Origin: Bacteroidales bacterium
GTDB taxonomy: Bacteria > Bacteroidota > Bacteroidia > Bacteroidales > PUMT01
Direction: 5' to 3'
Length of the DNA: 7,120 nucleotides
Assembly (NCBI GenBank): GCA_007119075.1
Contig: SKQJ01000418.1
Location: forward strand, 1-7,120
Part shown: positions 5,867-7,120 of the stretch, in pieces
How the letters are laid out: each line of letters starts with the position of its first letter
Numbering within the stretch: position 1 is the stretch's first letter
Program-made: the position numbers and the translations under genes
The notes under the pieces: generated by a model
Databases searched by the model: none
What the model saw: only the letters and a program-made list of their open reading frames with translations
Told to the model about the DNA's origin: nothing

Positions 5867-6751
5867 TCACGAAAGGCGGATCACCCTGCTTACAGCGTCA
5901 TCAATTTGTCCGGGCGATTCCAGCCCGAGTGTCATACAGTGAATATTGGGACTGTTCAGCGCAAACCTCAATGATCTTTCCCGCTCTTCTGCCGAAGTAT
6001 TATCGCCGTTCCCGAATATCTTCATGCCGATAACTCCTTTCCCGTTCCTGCTGGCAGTCTCCAGCAGGCCCATCACATCTTCGGGAGTGCCATCCATGTG
6101 ATTATGGAAGGGATTGATCCGGGCAAGAATTACATCTGCCCAGGGATCTTCGACGGCCACTTTCATTGCATCCCAGTTATGGCAGGATACGCCCACGGTT
6201 TTAATGACCCCGTCCTGTTTTGCCCTGGACAGGGCATCGACAAAGCTCTTCTTCTCTTCCTGCCACCGGCCGTTCATCATGCAATGTAAAAGCACTATAT
6301 CGAAATAATCGGTCCCGCACTCGCTTCGGAACCTGTCAATCATCTCTTTTGGGGATTGCTTTTCCAGCCATGCGGGCTGGGTGGTCCATATTTTTGTCAG
6401 AAGAATGGTTTCTTCGCGGGGCACCTGTTTCAGGACTTCTCTTACATACTGGTGTGAGCCGTACAGATCGGCCATATCATAAAATTTCAGTCCCCGGTCA
6501 TATGCGTGCCTTGCGAGCCTGACAAATTCATCGGTTCCCAGCCGTGTCTGGTTGGAGGCCCGTCCGCCCCCGTGTGATCCCGTGCCCAGCGCAATGCGGG
6601 GAACCATCAATCCGGTGGAACCCAGGCTCACCCTATCAATCACTCCCCGGGAGTGGTAATCATAGCTTATATTTGCCAGGCCCGATCCAAGGACTGCAGC
6701 CCCGGTAAGACTTCTCTGAAGAAACTGACGGCGGTTAATTTTTTTTATCAT
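5867..6751 (-). CDS. Tat-exported aldo/keto reductase (paralog 2)
   Basis: This 294-residue protein begins MIKKINRRQFLQRS, a twin-arginine signal, followed by a hydrophobic segment to about residue 28. The TIM-barrel aldo/keto reductase domain carries the full tetrad: Asp92 and Tyr97 (DMADLY), Lys120 (LLTKIW) and His156 (LLHC). Export of an NAD(P)H-dependent fold is unusual unless the cofactor travels bound inside the folded protein, which Tat export would allow. The substrate is unknown. It shares long blocks with the protein at 3188-4084 (GSTGLMVPR, FVRLARHAY, ALSRAKQDG), about 60% identity by eye over the full length with few gaps. The ATG at 6751 is preceded by a promoter-like element about 25 bp upstream of it and only a poorly spaced AAGGG. 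It ends in VIRLS, lacking the paralog's cysteine-rich tail. It is probably the first gene of a unit with the two genes that follow. Confidence 0.94.
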   Translation of the reverse strand: MIKKINRRQFLQRSLTGAAVLGSGLANISYDYHSRGVIDRVSLGSTGLMVPRIALGTGSHGGGRASNQTRLGTDEFVRLARHAYDRGLKFYDMADLYGSHQYVREVLKQVPREETILLTKIWTTQPAWLEKQSPKEMIDRFRSECGTDYFDIVLLHCMMNGRWQEEKKSFVDALSRAKQDGVIKTVGVSCHNWDAMKVAVEDPWADVILARINPFHNHMDGTPEDVMGLLETASRNGKGVIGMKIFGNGDNTSAEERERSLRFALNSPNIHCMTLGLESPGQIDDAVSRVIRLS

Positions 6752-6779
6752 AGCCCTTGTGTTAGTATCGGAACCTGTT

Positions 6780-6812
6780 CAAAAATAATCACTTTACAAT
6801 ATATATAAAAAC
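6780..6812 (-). promoter_or_regulatory. Promoter for the 5867-6751 aldo/keto reductase gene
   Basis: On the minus strand TATTTTTG (6787-6780) matches the Bacteroidota -7 consensus TAnnTTTG exactly. A T-rich GTTTTT (6812-6807) sits 19 bp upstream, in the place of the -33 TTTG/TTG box. The predicted transcript would begin near 6773, leaving a leader of roughly 20 nt to the ATG at 6751. The surrounding sequence is AT-rich, so the -7 match is the main support. Confidence 0.5.
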
Positions 6813-7036
6813 GTTGAACTGTTTATTTTGTTTAAGCTGCTATTAGATTTGTCCCGAAGGGTCAGGTTCACCTCACTCCTTATGCCGGATCACTGAAAAA
6901 GACAGAAACCTCCCCTGTCGGATCCACCAGACCACCTTTCAACCTGGGGAGCGCAGTTGTATTATGAGGCGGCCTCCTGGCTTAATGAGAAGGGCCCATT
7001 AAATATAGTTGTGGCCCGTCAGGCACCCCCCCCAAC
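6813..7036. other. Intergenic stretch with a near-open frame; no supported gene
   Basis: No gene is supported between the promoter at 6780-6812 and the terminator at 7037-7062. On the minus strand one frame stays open from the window edge (7119) to 6985, stops once (TAA 6984-6982), and is open again for 33 codons to TAA 6882-6880. That second part includes GGLVDPTGEVSVFFSDPA. There is no start codon with context, and the terminator lies inside the first part, so this is not called a gene. It could be a remnant of a gene or of a dispersed repeat. A C8 run at 7026-7033 and several short GC-rich inverted repeats (for example GGGCC/GGCCC at 6992-7017) are also present. Confidence 0.45.
6919..6936. 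repeat. 18-bp direct repeat, left copy
   Basis: CGGATCCACCAGACCACC is identical to 7103-7120. The two copies are 184 bp apart in the same orientation and enclose the terminator at 7037-7062. The right copy ends at the window edge, so the true repeat may be longer. Confidence 0.85.
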
Positions 7037-7062
7037 AAAAAAAGCCCCTGAATATCAGGGAC
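7037..7062 (-). terminator. Strong intrinsic terminator for a gene upstream of the window edge
   Basis: On the minus strand an 8-bp stem (GTCCCTGA/TCAGGGGC, one G-T pair) with a TAT loop occupies 7062-7044 and is followed by seven T residues (7043-7037). It should end a minus-strand transcript entering from beyond 7120. A TAA in one frame (7066-7064) sits directly before the stem and could be the stop codon of that gene, though too little is visible to tell. Confidence 0.8.
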
Positions 7063-7102
7063 CTTAGGGCAGCGGTAACGTTTCCGGAGATGGATAACAT
7101 AC

Positions 7103-7120
7103 CGGATCCACCAGACCACC
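7103..7120. repeat. 18-bp direct repeat, right copy
   Basis: Identical to 6919-6936 and truncated by the window end. Similarity between the two flanks stops at once on the inner side of this copy (7102 and below), so 7103 is a real boundary on the left. Confidence 0.85.

Noticed and set aside
7026..7033. C8 tract as a phase-variation switch
   Set aside because: It is not within a supported gene or between promoter elements; it lies just after the terminator T run.
6813..7036. tRNA or small structured RNA gene
   Set aside because: I could not find a cloverleaf, a T-loop motif or any riboswitch-like core; only short, unrelated inverted repeats are present.

Overview
The window reads as a stretch of chromosome from an anaerobic bacterium, most likely of the Bacteroidota. 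Every gene I can support lies on the minus strand. The lineage guess rests on matches to the Bacteroidota-type -7 box (TAnnTTTG) upstream of several genes, generally weak Shine-Dalgarno sequences, and Tat-exported aldo/keto reductases of a kind common there. No marker gene is present, so this is inference.

Reading right to left (direction of transcription): positions 7120-6752 hold no convincing gene. They contain a strong intrinsic terminator for a gene beyond the window, an 18-bp direct repeat, a nearly open frame broken by one stop, and a promoter. Then come an exported aldo/keto reductase (6751-5867), a small secreted protein of unknown function (5794-5348), and 10 bp later a left-handed beta-helix acyltransferase of the GlmU/ST0452 type whose nucleotidyltransferase domain is shortened and has lost its signature (5337-4450). 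A GC-rich imperfect tandem repeat follows (about 4366-4202), then a probable terminator (about 4187-4160), a second promoter, and a paralogous Tat-exported aldo/keto reductase (4084-3188).

The last part (3073-1) is a tight three-gene operon: a NuoE-like [2Fe-2S] subunit, a NuoF-like NAD(H)/FMN subunit with an N-terminal thioredoxin-like domain and two C-terminal [4Fe-4S] clusters, and the iron-sulfur N-terminal part of a NuoG-like large subunit cut by the window edge. The last visible residues (REVRTI, with the next codon beginning TG) suit the start of the molybdopterin domain of an NAD-dependent formate dehydrogenase better than an [FeFe]-hydrogenase. The set therefore looks like a cytosolic formate dehydrogenase that passes electrons between formate, NAD(H) and probably ferredoxin. 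An AT-rich palindrome overlies its likely promoter.
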